From positions 1,364,001 to 1,428,000 of the forward strand of contig NC_089179.1 of assembly GCF_947507565.1 (NCBI RefSeq): a stretch of DNA of 64,000 nucleotides. Reading direction: 5' to 3'. Shown piece after piece: positions 1 to 24,467 of the stretch. This DNA comes from Oscarella lobularis (Eukaryota > Porifera > Homoscleromorpha > Homosclerophorida > Oscarellidae). Numbering within the stretch: position 1 is the first letter of the stretch; every line of letters begins with the position of its first letter. The position numbers and the translations under genes are program-made. Below the pieces are notes generated by a model. It saw only the letters and a list, made by a program, of their open reading frames with translations, did no database searches and was not told where the DNA came from.

Positions 1-445
1 GATCGATGTTGGAACGACTAGCTTCGATAAATCTCGAAATTTTCGAACAAAAGCATCGATTTTCTACGAACTGCGCGTTCTCAGTTCACGAACGTAGTTC
101 TATATTAGTTAGGATCTTACGCTGCGCCGGTGCCCAGTGAAATATGCTAAGATGGGTGTGGTGGGCGGTGGCGGTGGCGGGGAGGATGGTGGCTGGGTTT
201 TTTCGCGATTTTCTCGGCCAAAACTAAAGATTGGTCGATCCCATGAATCAAAAAAGTTCTATAACCTAACAATCTACTAGACTAGAAAGAGAAACGGTCG
301 AATCGAGTCGAAAGAACCAAAATAGCGAGATTTTCCGAACGCATTGCGGTTTTCTCGACTAAAACGAACGATCCGTCGAATCGCTTTAGAATTGCAATTT
401 CACTTCAACTAGTGGAAGAAACGACTGAATCGCGTGTCTTGAGAC
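1..445. other. OSBP intron or flank, nothing recognised
   Basis: This non-coding sequence is downstream of the visible OSBP exons. It holds a G-rich run near 155-190 and no open frame that resembles a gene. Confidence 0.5.
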
Positions 446-812
446 AATTTTTAAAATTGTTTTGGGACAATTTTTAAAATCGTCTTGGAACAATTTTTAG
501 ATTTGTCTTGGGACAATTTTTAATCCTTAATTCTTAGGGTCTAAATATCAAATTGAGAGGGCTTAATCTTTACTTCTTAAGGCCTAAATATTCAATTGAG
601 GCACTCATCTTTAATTCTTAGGGCCTAATTATTACATTGAGGGCCTTAATCTTTGATTCTTAGGGCCTTAAATTTGTTTTGGACGATGTATCCGGCTGTA
701 ATTATTGCAAGCTACGGGCTTCCATAACGTTTTAGTAGTATGGGTCGGCGATAGGCGAGTGAGGGTCGGGGCCGACCCATGCCGACCCATGTGGGCAGAA
801 CCCTGCAGTAGG
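446..812 (+). repeat. Dispersed repeat, copy 1, with internal tandem repeats
   Basis: This element lies in the first large OSBP intron. It opens with about 3.5 copies of an AT-rich unit of roughly 23 bases (core GGACAATTTTTAAAAT), from 446 to about 520. A second tandem block of about 42-base units follows (core TTCTTAGGGCCTAAATATT, about 512-667). A unique stretch then runs from GACGATGTATCCGGC (near 680) to GTGGGCAGAACCCTGC (near 812). The first block and the unique stretch recur in reverse orientation at 20253-20535, which shows it is interspersed. No coding capacity is seen. The class is unknown; a non-autonomous DNA element carrying satellite units is one possibility. Confidence 0.7.
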
Positions 813-994
813 AGTTCCCCAGAGACAACTAACTGTATGGGAAACAGTAAGAGAAACGAACTCTTCGCCTCTGCCAACTACCATAGATAGAGTGCTATAC
901 GGATTCGTTGGTATTGTGGGGGAGGGCGTGACAACACACGGAGCGGACGTGTGTGAACGAGAGCCAGCTATTTCGATTTCGATCCGTTGCGTAC

Positions 995-1387
995 CGGACG
1001 ATTCGAGCATTTTGATCGCCTTCGCCTGAGCGAGCCCGAGCGCGGTGACCCACTTCTGCCGATCGACTTCATTCGCCGCGCGCAAATAATACGTCTGCGT
1101 TCCGCCTTTGCCGATCACGAAACTGCACGAGTCGAGCGTGTCGACCGTTGCGCTCGCTAGGTTGATCGTGCCGCGACACGTGTGCGCCATTTCGGCTTGC
1201 GTTCTAGTGGACGACGGGAGACAGATGAGTGAAGACAAGCAAGGGGCCCCTCCCCTCGAAACAACCTGTAATAGGACAGGAGACCGTTTGACAGAACGAA
1301 CCAGCGCTTCTGATAGCCTTTGATGTAGTTGGTCCATTTGTAGAGCCATCCGCGATAGTTATCAGGCGACACTTTGCCGTCCGGCAT
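995..1387 (-). CDS. OSBP: Oxysterol-binding protein, first two coding exons (partial)
   Basis: Two exons encode the N-terminal PH domain of an OSBP-type lipid-transfer protein, which in other animals moves sterol and PI4P between ER and Golgi and uses the PH domain to bind Golgi PI4P. Exon 1 (1387-1266) reads [18 protein letters not shown] and continues to [14 protein letters not shown] intron (1265-1204) follows. Exon 2 (1203-995) begins [16 protein letters not shown] and ends near KAIKMLESS at a GT donor. An in-frame ATG at 1417 would add ten residues. The gene runs left out of the window, so the coiled coil, FFAT motif and sterol-binding ORD are not visible. Identity rests on near-identical PH motifs ([37 protein letters not shown]). 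Confidence 0.85.
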
Positions 1388-1757
1388 TGTACAGTTTCGG
1401 CTGTGTGTGTATATCAACGAGTATTCATGTGCTGCTCACGTGGTTATTACCATGGCGCCAATCATAATCAACTCTAATTTAAGTGCATTTGCAGTAGCGA
1501 CTGCAGAACAGTAAGCCTATTTGTAAACGTGATCTGATTTTTTCCAATTTCATTCTTTGGTCAACAAATGATTTTTCTGCGTGTTGATAATATATTGAAT
1601 TGGGAATCGTCCAGAAGGCCGGGCCATGGCCCACGTTAGCCCCAATACATCGATCAGAAGCCAAGACACCCGACCAGAAGGAAGTCAATTCTGACGTTTT
1701 GGAAACGCTTCTTCTACAGTTTAGCGCACGGTATCAATTTCCTGAAAGTCAATAGAA

Positions 1758-2426
1758 ATGACTTCCAAGAGAGTGGCTGTCCTCGTCGAATTCAATTACG
1801 AAGATTTGGAGGTGACAGGATGCGCGCGCGCGAAAGCTCGAAACGATCTAGTGTCTTCTTTTGCAGGTTTGGTATCCCTTGCTTCGCTTTCGGGAGGAGC
1901 TGGGAATTGAGACATTTTCCGTCGGACCGGAGAAGGGAAAAATGTACCAGTCCAAGAAAGGATATCCATGCAAGAGCGACAAATCCATAGACGAAGTTTC
2001 CGCTCAGGTATAAAGAGTAGACCATCTAAATTATATGACGTCACGAATTTTTGTTACAGGACATTGACGCCCTGATTATTCCAGGAGGTTGGGCGCCCGA
2101 CTACTGGCGACGCGATAAACGCTTTCTGGATCTTGTTACTGACATGTTCGCAGCCAGCAAAACGGTGGCAGCTATATGCCACGGAGCGTGGCTTCTCTGC
2201 TCTGCCGACGTGCTCAAAGGAAGAAAGGCGACGTGTTTTCATTCCATAAAAGATGACGTCAAAAATGCGGGGTACGTGTACTTATTCTATGCGGTGATAA
2301 CCAGTTTTCTGTAGTGCTGTTTATGAGGATGCTGCCGTCGTCGTGGACGGAAATTTGGTGACGTCACGAGTTCCAGCTGATTTGCCTCAATTCTGCAAAG
2401 CTATTATTGCTCAGCTAAAAGCTTGA
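1758..2426 (+). CDS. DJ-1/PfpI-family protein (deglycase/protease-like)
   Basis: Four exons (1758-1811, 1867-2007, 2060-2271, 2315-2426) join in frame to 172 residues, typical of a single-domain PfpI/YhbO-type DJ-1 superfamily protein. The start MTSKRVAVLVEFNYEDLE is the usual first strand and turn with the conserved acidic residue. IIPGGWAPDYWRRD precedes the nucleophile elbow AAICHGAW, with Cys105 and His106. A second conserved stretch is DAAVVVDGNLVTSR. Family members act as glyoxalase/protein deglycase or stress chaperones; the substrate cannot be told from sequence. All three introns are GT-AG and 44-55 bases long. The stop is 46 bases from the convergent serine dehydratase stop. The roughly 340 bases upstream of the start hold nothing recognisable. 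Confidence 0.85.
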
Positions 2427-2472
2427 AGCAGGAGAAAACGAAGATAGAGTGACTGCGCGCTCTAGCCGAGTT

Positions 2473-3851
2473 CTAGCTCAGTCCCAGATCCCTCTTCCAT
2501 TTCAGTAGCAATTCAATGCTGATTCCATTGCCTCCGCATACAATGCAAACGACGTTATCGAGATTTTGCGACGACGATAGTCTTCCTTTTTCTTGCAAAT
2601 CGACGAGAAAGTGCGGCTCATAGATGGCGGCCAGAGCAGCGCCGCATGCCGGTTCAACCAAACAGTGATGATCATCTATAAGTACGCAGGTTATTAATTA
2701 AATCACCGCGGTTTGCTTATCTGGAGCTCACTCTATAGAAGTGAACTTACCCAAAAACTTATCACAGGCATTTACAGCTGCTTTGTCGGATACAACACAT
2801 GAAACAATTGGATGCTCTTTCGTTAGGTCGAACGACTTTTGTGTCACCGTCTTTGCCCCGAGACATTTAGCAATACTACATATTGCCATTCGTTACGTGT
2901 CTCCTTTCACTCCTTTGCTCCCCCCCTACCTTGTTATATCGGGAAGAGTGACAAGCTTTCCGGCTTTGCACGCCGCTGCAAAGGAGTCTGCTCCTTCAGT
3001 CTCCATTGCGATGACCGGTACGTCATTCCAGTTAACTGCCTGTAAGCCATGGATAATTCCATTGAGTAGTCCTCCACCACCAACAGCAACGATCACAGCT
3101 CCTGGCTTTGCGCCATTCAACTGAGACTTGATTTCATAGATTAGGCTCGCATGCCCTTCCCTATTATATAATCCGCACTTAGAAAGATTCGGCTCTGGTC
3201 AAATTTTATTACCAAATATCAGGATGGTCAAATGGATGAATGTGAGCATATCCTAAATGACAATTACAATTAGAATTGCGTCCCAATAATCTCATACGTG
3301 TCAACCTGGTTGCGATGCCAATTCAAGTGACTTGCTATTGGCGTCGTCCCACACCTAAAACATGCCATCGACCTTTTGATTGCCTATTCAAAAAATTGAA
3401 CCTTTCCGTGAACAATGACATCTGCCTTTTCCTTCCTTATTCGTTCTCGCATCACCTCGGGAGTCGACTCGGGAACAACGACAGTGACTGGAACGCCCAA
3501 TTTTCGCCCGGCAAAAGCCGTTGCAATGCCGGCATTTCCACCTGACCCCCCCCCAAAAAAATCGCAATCAGAAACTGAAGAGCGAACGAGGCCCAGAACT
3601 GCAACCAACCGACCCGATGAACTAACAAGATGCGTGCAGCCTTCTTGTATAACCTGCAGACGATAGTCTTAGTCGGATTGGCGCTGAGCGCGAGGCGACA
3701 AACAAACCTTTCGGCATCTGTGCCCAATTCCTCGAATTTTGTACACGGACGTGTTCTGAACGTTCTCCAATTTCAGAAGCACTTTGCAGCCTGCTCTCTG
3801 AGAGGCCAGATCGCTTTCTACTAAGGGGGTCTCGTAATGCAGGGCAGCCAT
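2473..3851 (-). CDS. SDS: L-serine dehydratase / threonine deaminase-like PLP enzyme
   Basis: At least six exons on the minus strand give a fold-type II PLP enzyme that deaminates L-serine (and threonine) to pyruvate (or 2-oxobutyrate) in the cytosol. The start MAALHYETPLVESDLA leads to SVYKIRGIGHRC, where Lys38 is the expected Schiff-base lysine. Later exons carry SSSGGNAGIATAFAGRKLGV, the HPFDHPDIW segment, the glycine loop VAVGGGGLLNGIIHGLQ that holds the PLP phosphate, VIAMETEGADSFAA, and the C-terminal VEPACGAALAAIY and VCIVCGGNGIS. The layout matches animal SDS/SDSL closely. A short intron splits SSSG and GNAG and contains a run of eight or more G in sense orientation. Serine racemase is the main alternative, but the EPACGAALAAIY motif favours SDS. 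Confidence 0.88.
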
Positions 3852-3977
3852 GAAAAGGGGGCGTAACCGAAATGTAGTGCTCTACCTGATGTGTCTATTA
3901 TAAAAAAAGCCTGCCTTGCTCAGTAATAAACGTACACTAAAAATCGGATACAAGCTGCCTAACGTGCTAATCTCCCA

Positions 3978-6133
3978 CTACACATTGTATATGCGACTTC
4001 TTCGTCGCCTGAATGATTCCAGAGGAGGTGATTTGATACCATTGCTTCCAGTCAATAGCATAGTCAAATAACAGCTCATCCAGTGATTGCATATTTCAAA
4101 CGGAGACCTATAGGGAATATAAAAGTATTGACTTCTCTTCACAACGGTCATTGCCTTTCGTCTGGATTGACACTGGTACACTGCAGTGCTACTCTAAAAA
4201 ACGGCTCAGGGCACGAACCGAGCAACTGTTCTCGAAATCCGACTTCGTCCAATCCAAAATCCTTCAGAAGATTCAAATTATTTGTATTTGAAAACCCTAT
4301 ATAAATAAGACCTGTCCTCTCGGCAGAAAATCTGGATCGGCACTCACGCCTCCAATAATCTATGTTAAAAATTACAATTTATCTAAACGCACCAATCTTT
4401 CAAAACCTCGCATATAATTATTCCATATGAAAAAATGTCAACTCGCTCGTCGTAGTTCTTGCCCGTCATCATTTCTGGTGCCATCCAGTAGGGAGACCCA
4501 ACTATAGTCATTCTAAACAGAAAGAGGTAGTCAAATCCTACTATTAGGCGAGAATAACTACAACCTTCTGGGCGCATTTTGCTTATCGTCTGTAAGGACT
4601 CTTGCCAGTCCAAAATCCGAAACCACAATTGAATCATTCTGTTTCCAATAACGTTAATTTCTTTTGTCGTTTTTTTTCTTTCGCTCACTTCTTTTATCAA
4701 GCAATTGTGAGACGTCAAATCCCGGTGAATAACGGAATTTTCATGAAGGTAAGCCTAACAATACTTTCTTCCCAAAATAAAAACGATTGGTTTCTCACTT
4801 ACCATGCCAGCAGCAATATCTTTAGTAAAAGAAACCTTGGTAGTCAGCGACAAACCTGCACCCTGTGAAAAATCAGAGTCAGCTACCAAAGATCCTTTGT
4901 GTACCTACTACCTCTTTTTCAATTTTCTCATTCAATGTTCCACCGGATATAAACTCTGTCACTAAATGAATCTCGTTCTTAATAAACAGTAGTCCCATGA
5001 ATCTCAATATATTTTCATGCTCCAAACGCTGAAGCAAATGAATCTAAAAAAAGCGAGTGTTTATATAGAAGAATTGATCTGAATGATAAAGCCTGACCTC
5101 ATACTTAAACCCCTGCTGAGCATCTTCATCCATGTTCATCAATTCCTTAACAACCATCACATCTCCAGTCGCTTTGTGTTTTACCTTTGGGGAAATTTTA
5201 TGCACATAAGCAAGATATCATTTTCTTATGAGAAATGAGACCTTTACAACTTGACCAAAGAATCCCTTTCCCAGCACGTCGCCAAACTCCAGATCCTCTG
5301 CTTGAAAAGTTCTGCCAACATCCGTATAAGACATATACATGGTATTTGTCTATAAAACTTACCGTTGCCCCGACACAGACAATCGCACGGATCGCGCACG
5401 TCCAAGCGCCGAAACCGGATTCAGCCCCTTGGAAAACTTCCTAGCAACCGGACAGAAGTCAAATAAACGGACGCGCAGAACAAAAATAGCAGTGGCCAGT
5501 GGCTATTGTCTATTGCACGTCCGTTGCGCCCCTACCCCAACTAAACGAAGTAGAACGAAGCGTTTTATATTAGCCAATCACAATTTAGAAGCAAACGCGT
5601 TTCAATAGCCACGCCTCGCAAAGAGAAACGAGGGGCGTGGACCCTCACTCACTTGACCGGCATCGTCTGGGGCCGCCTGCGTCGAAACGCCTCGCCGCAC
5701 GGCGATCCTTCGCCGCCGCTCGAGTTCGCTCTTCTCGTCGACGGACTCGTCGGCTGACTAACGAAACCGTATTCGATCGTAAGGCGGCCTTTGGCAGATC
5801 CGCCGTCGTCGACGAGACGTTTGATCTAAGAGGGGGGCGGAAGAATTCATAATATTGATTCAGTCTCGTTCGATCGTCGAGGATGTGCCCGTGCCTCTTT
5901 GAGGCTTCTGCCCCGGACGCTCTGTCCGTTGATGTCGACCAGATGCTCTTCGCGTCGTTCTGTGGTGTCTGCTAGTTTCTGGTGACGTAACACCTCCAAG
6001 TAGTCTCGGGCTGATTTCCTGCGATTTTTGTTTCGACTCGAAAGCGAGTTGGAGGACGCTATTAGGACCTGAGAGGACGATCTTCGGTCTCAGTCTCACA
6101 ATCGATCTCGATCTCGGCATCGTGGTTGGACAT
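3978..6133 (-). CDS. LIMK: LIMK/TESK-family protein kinase lacking LIM domains
   Basis: Many short exons give a kinase close to LIM kinase, which phosphorylates cofilin to control actin. The proposed start is MSNHDAEIEIDCETETED. It is followed by a segment resembling the second half of the LIMK PDZ domain (HLVDINGQSVRGRSLKE then IKRLVDDGGSAKGRLTIEYG), a Ser/Arg-rich linker, and the kinase: glycine loop GDVLGKGFFGQVVK, lysine in VMVVKELMNMDEDAQQ, HRDLTSHNCL, SDFGLARVL, VGSPYWMAPEMM, and the C-terminal PDERSPFEICNHWMSCYL. No LIM domain is present, and only 187 bases separate the start from the next gene's stop. Two introns need GC donors. TESK is the alternative, but the PDZ-like remnant and C-terminal tail favour LIMK. 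The first exons are less certain than the kinase. Confidence 0.78.
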
Positions 6134-6320
6134 TAGCCAAGTGAACTGCAACTGCTCGCGAGTCTCACAATTACGCACAATAGACTACGCACAATTACCC
6201 CGTCAATTACACAGACCTAACGCGCGTTTGTCGCTGCAGTGTACACGTCAATGTGCACGAAATTTCCGGTTAGCTTGCACGTGACATTTGAACAGCACGT
6301 GATTTTTTGTTCGAGATCCT

Positions 6321-7838
6321 CTACTTTTTGAAAACTCTGCACGTGCTGTCTTCTGAGCCAGTGACAATCGTACTACCATCTCTAAAAAATTAAAAAAGAA
6401 GAATTTTAATAGATACCGTATGTAGATATGTGCACTTGTTACATTGATATAACCATGTCGAGAATTGCTTCGTCGTGGCCGTGCCACTCGGTCAGGCACT
6501 GACCGTTTCGTCCATCACATAGCCTCACAATGCCATCAAGACAACAGGTAAATACAAAGGGTTCGGATGGATGCCACAGCAATCGAACGACGCTGCCCTG
6601 AGGTCACATTCTGTTTGTCAATGTGTCTTAGGTAAAAGAAGTATACTTTCTTACTGGATGTCTATATTCGTTGCGAAATCGTTGCATTGCCATATCCCAA
6701 AATTTCAAACACCCGTTCAAGTATCCAATTGCAGCAATAGGTAGATGAGAACAAAAGCCGAAGCTCTCGACGCCAATTGCAGAGTCCTCTCCTTCCCTTT
6801 CCTGCTCAATACCGGCGACAATCTAAAGACACTTCAAACTCAATTACAAAAGACACAGTAAGAAGCAGTTCACTTTTCCGTTGAGAGGATTTACAAATCG
6901 AACCGAACCGTCGTCAGATCCGGATGCAACGAGACTTCCGTCATTGCAACATTCAATGCACGTAATATTGCCTTGATGCGCTATCACATTTACTAGCGCA
7001 TCTCCGCCTTTTAGATCCCAGACTCGAACCCGTCCATCTCCGTAGCCAACTGCGAGTCTCTTTCCTAACACCCATCCATCGACTGACCAAATAAAAGAGA
7101 GCATCTTCTCCTTACCATCTGGTAGTAGTTTTCCGCACGATGCCGAAGAATCGCTTCCGCTCGAGTAGGTTTTGGCATCGCCGGCTGGAATTTTCCACAT
7201 CCACGTCACTCCGGACGTCGTTCCCGCTAACAATACGGGAGCACCAGAATGCCAGACGAGCCACTATTGGGATTGGAAAGTAAGTCAATGTGCTGGCTAT
7301 CATGAATGTTACTTCTAGATCGCCACATTCAAAGCCCCAGACTTCGAGTCCCGTTTCCGTGTTCCACACTCGAACGACTCCGCTCATATCGCCTGTCGCC
7401 AAAAAGTGGCCGTCACGCGAAAATCCCGTACACGTAACAGAATCCTTGTGACCTGTAGAGAAATCAAAGTATAAATCAAATTTTTTAATTGAAAAAATTT
7501 CCGACCTTTGCATTCGAAAACCGGTGTTTCTGAATTTTCGATGGTCCACACGAAGGCGCGATCGTCTTCGCCTCCCGACGCGACGAGATTGGCGTTGAGG
7601 GAGACGCTGAATACGGCTTTCTCGTGTTTTCTGAAGACAGAAACGGCGACGTCGTCGTCTCTTTCGTCTCTGTTCATCATGTCCATGTCTTCCAACGCTT
7701 CGGATATTCCAATTTCTTATTGATGAGTGCTTCAGAGAAGCGTCTTCACGTAAAGCAGCGTCTCTCACCTTCGTCTGCATCTGGAACTTCAATGAGATCG
7801 GCGGCATCGAGTCTCAAATCGTCCTCTTCTTCGTCCAT
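6321..7838 (-). CDS. AAMP: Angio-associated migratory cell protein (WD40 propeller)
   Basis: The start MDEEEDDLRLDAADLIEVPD gives the acidic N-terminus typical of AAMP, a cytosolic WD-repeat protein tied to cell migration and, in yeast (Sqt1), to chaperoning ribosomal protein uL16. WD blades follow across short exons: EKAVFSVSLNANLVASGGED, KDSVTCTGFSRDGHFLATGD, TWMWKIPAGDAKTY, KRLAVGYGDGRVRVWDLKGG, NITCIECCNDGSLVASGSDD, VFTCCLDGIVRLCDG, ending DGSTIVTGSEDSTCRVFKK. Blade order and the short insert between blades agree with animal AAMP. The start codon is 31 bases from the divergent MOCS3 start, so both genes must share a minimal promoter or overlap in their 5' UTRs. Confidence 0.9.
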
Positions 7839-7869
7839 TTGTTTAGACTTATCCGGGCCGTTCGACGAA

Positions 7870-9887
7870 ATGGAAGAACGAGTGCGTCAACTGGAGGAAG
7901 AAAACAGGCACTTGAAGCAACTGTTGAGCTTGAAGTTCGTATGAACTTTACTGCCGTTGCAAGAAACCTCGGCTAGAGGCGCTTTGCACTTGCAGGGAAA
8001 GACGCGAATTTTCCAAGACGACAGAAACCGGAAAACTAAGCAACGAAGAAATTGCACGTTACGGCCGACAGCTGATTCTCCCAGAATTTGGAGTAAAGGG
8101 TGAACGTTCAGTAGAGACTGGAATAGAGATATCGTCGCGTCTTCGTCAATTCGTCAGTGACACCTCGCCATCCCCTATAGGACAAGTTTCATTGAAAAGT
8201 TCGTCTGCGTTGGTTGTCGGAGCTGGAGGCCTCGGCTGTCCTGCGTCTCTCTATTTGGCGGGAGCTGGAATTGGTATAATGGGCAATGTGGTGTATTGAG
8301 GATCGAGGACATCATTTGGTCTATAGGTCGACTTGGCTTGATAGATTACGACGAAGTCGAGCTTGGCAATCTTCACAGACAGGTTTTTCGACTCCTTAGT
8401 CGAAGAGCCAACTGTCCTGACTCCACGTGGTAGATTATTCATTCTGAAGATACGATTGGCGTGGCCAAAGTTTTATCGGCTTCATCGACTCTAACGAGGT
8501 CAAGACTTCACATTCCATATCGTTCGTCTTTGACCAAATCGTTTCTAGGTTGAACTCCCTCGTCGAATGCATTCCGTATAAGATTATGTTGGACAGTTTG
8601 AACGCTCTTTCAATCATCGAACAGTAAACTGGCGTACACGCGTTTCAGCTAGTGCCTTTATTCGCTTTTGAGATATGACATTGTCCTTGATGCAACAGAC
8701 AACGTTGCGACCAGGTTCGAAACAGGATTTAATTAACCTTAGATCCTCATTGATCTAATCGTGCGTAGGTATCTTCTCAATGACGCGTGCGTTCTGCTTG
8801 GAAAACCTCTCGTATCCGGAAGCGCCTTGAGATTTGAAGGCCAGGCAAGTGTATCTTTTCTGTGTCATCCTGCTGATGATTTTTCAATTACGTCAGTTGA
8901 CGACGTACAACTATGAAGGAGGGCCTTGCTATCGCTGCCTCTTTCCCAAGCCGCCACCACCTGAAACGGTCACAAATTGCTCCGATGGAGGAGTGCTTGG
9001 CGTCAGTAAGTTGAGCGCAGAGAACCCAGTTGGACGCAATAGGACAAAGCGCTTTTCTCCTCAAGTTCCAGGTGTTATAGGTTGTCTTCAGGCTATGGAA
9101 GCAATAAGTATTTTATCAAGAAAGAAAGGTTGATTAGTTCCACTATGCGTGAGCATGATTGTCTCTCTATCTTGCCGTCCTTAGCCTCTTATTCCAAAAA
9201 GCTCCTTCTGTTCGACGGCGCAGAGGGCAGTTTTCGTGTCATTACGTTGAGACCAAAGCAGAAAGGCTGTCCCGTTTGCGGGGAGTCTCCTTCGGTGACT
9301 CAACTTGTTGACTACGTGCAATTCTGCGGAAGTTCAGCATCAGATAAGGTAGAGCCATAAAATGAGAATTAACACTTTGAAAAACACCAAGGCCGTTCTC
9401 TAGGCGAAGACTTTAAATCTACTGCCTGATGAACAGAGATTATCTTGCAAGGTATGTGCACCACGTTCACCCGCAGTAAGGAATTTTTTTCTTGGCTCAG
9501 GAGTACAGCACCATTAGAGAATCACTGTCTCCTCACATTCTGTTGGACGTCAGAGAACCGTCTCAGTACGAGATTTGCTCCCTTCCAAATTCTATAAGTA
9601 CCGCGTTCGAAACGTTATCTACTCACTGCCACTTTCGTTGAATAGATATTCCTCTGAAAGATTTACAGCAAAGCCAAGCGGCAGTCAACAACTTCCTATA
9701 TAAGAGTGATGATGGCGGCACGAAGCCAATCTATGTGATCTGTCAGAGAGGAAACGATTCTCAGCTCGCAGTAGACCTCCTCCACAAGGCAACAACCAAT
9801 TTACAATTAGAGCAAAAACCAAAAGACATCAAAGGCGGTCTTCAAGCATGGGCAAAGGAAATTGACCCGACTTTCCCTACCTACTAG
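7870..9887 (+). CDS. MOCS3: MOCS3/Uba4: ubiquitin-like activating E1 plus rhodanese
   Basis: About a dozen short exons encode the E1-like adenylyltransferase that activates MOCS2A (molybdopterin synthesis) and URM1 (tRNA thiolation), fused to a sulfurtransferase domain. A coiled N-terminus ([19 protein letters not shown]) precedes [15 protein letters not shown], the ATP-binding loop [67 protein letters not shown], and the zinc cysteine pair in GCPVCGESP. The C-terminal rhodanese domain has [18 protein letters not shown] and the active-site loop [11 protein letters not shown], whose Cys carries the persulfide. The best exon 1 to exon 2 join uses donor GTTCGT after LLSLK, giving ERREFSKTT. The stop is 46 bases from the convergent EP400 stop. 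Confidence 0.93.
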
Positions 9888-9933
9888 CTAAAGTTGATGC
9901 ACCTATTCTAATAATAAAGAGAGCTATCTATAC

Positions 9934-22549
<12,616 letters not shown>

Positions 22550-22766
22550 ATCCGAGAAAATCTAAGCGATCGGGTCGCGCGCGACCATCGTACAGAGTCG
22601 ACGAGCGTCGTTCGATCAAGCGGTACCTTGTCCGATCGTAGGAAAGCGACGCGTCAAGTGAGAACGAAGGCGTTCGTACGCGTCCTTTCGACGAGGCGAG
22701 AAAAGCGGCAGTACGCATGCCCGACCCGCCGAATAAATAAAAAACACTAATCTTTCGCCATTCTTG

Positions 22767-24368
<1,602 letters not shown>

Positions 24369-24467
24369 CGAATGCTAAGCCGAAAAACAAAAAAACAACA
24401 CGCAAAGAGCCCGTAGGTACGCGCACAGCTCCCGTACGCCAAAAGTGTTGAAAAGCGTTCACATTGA

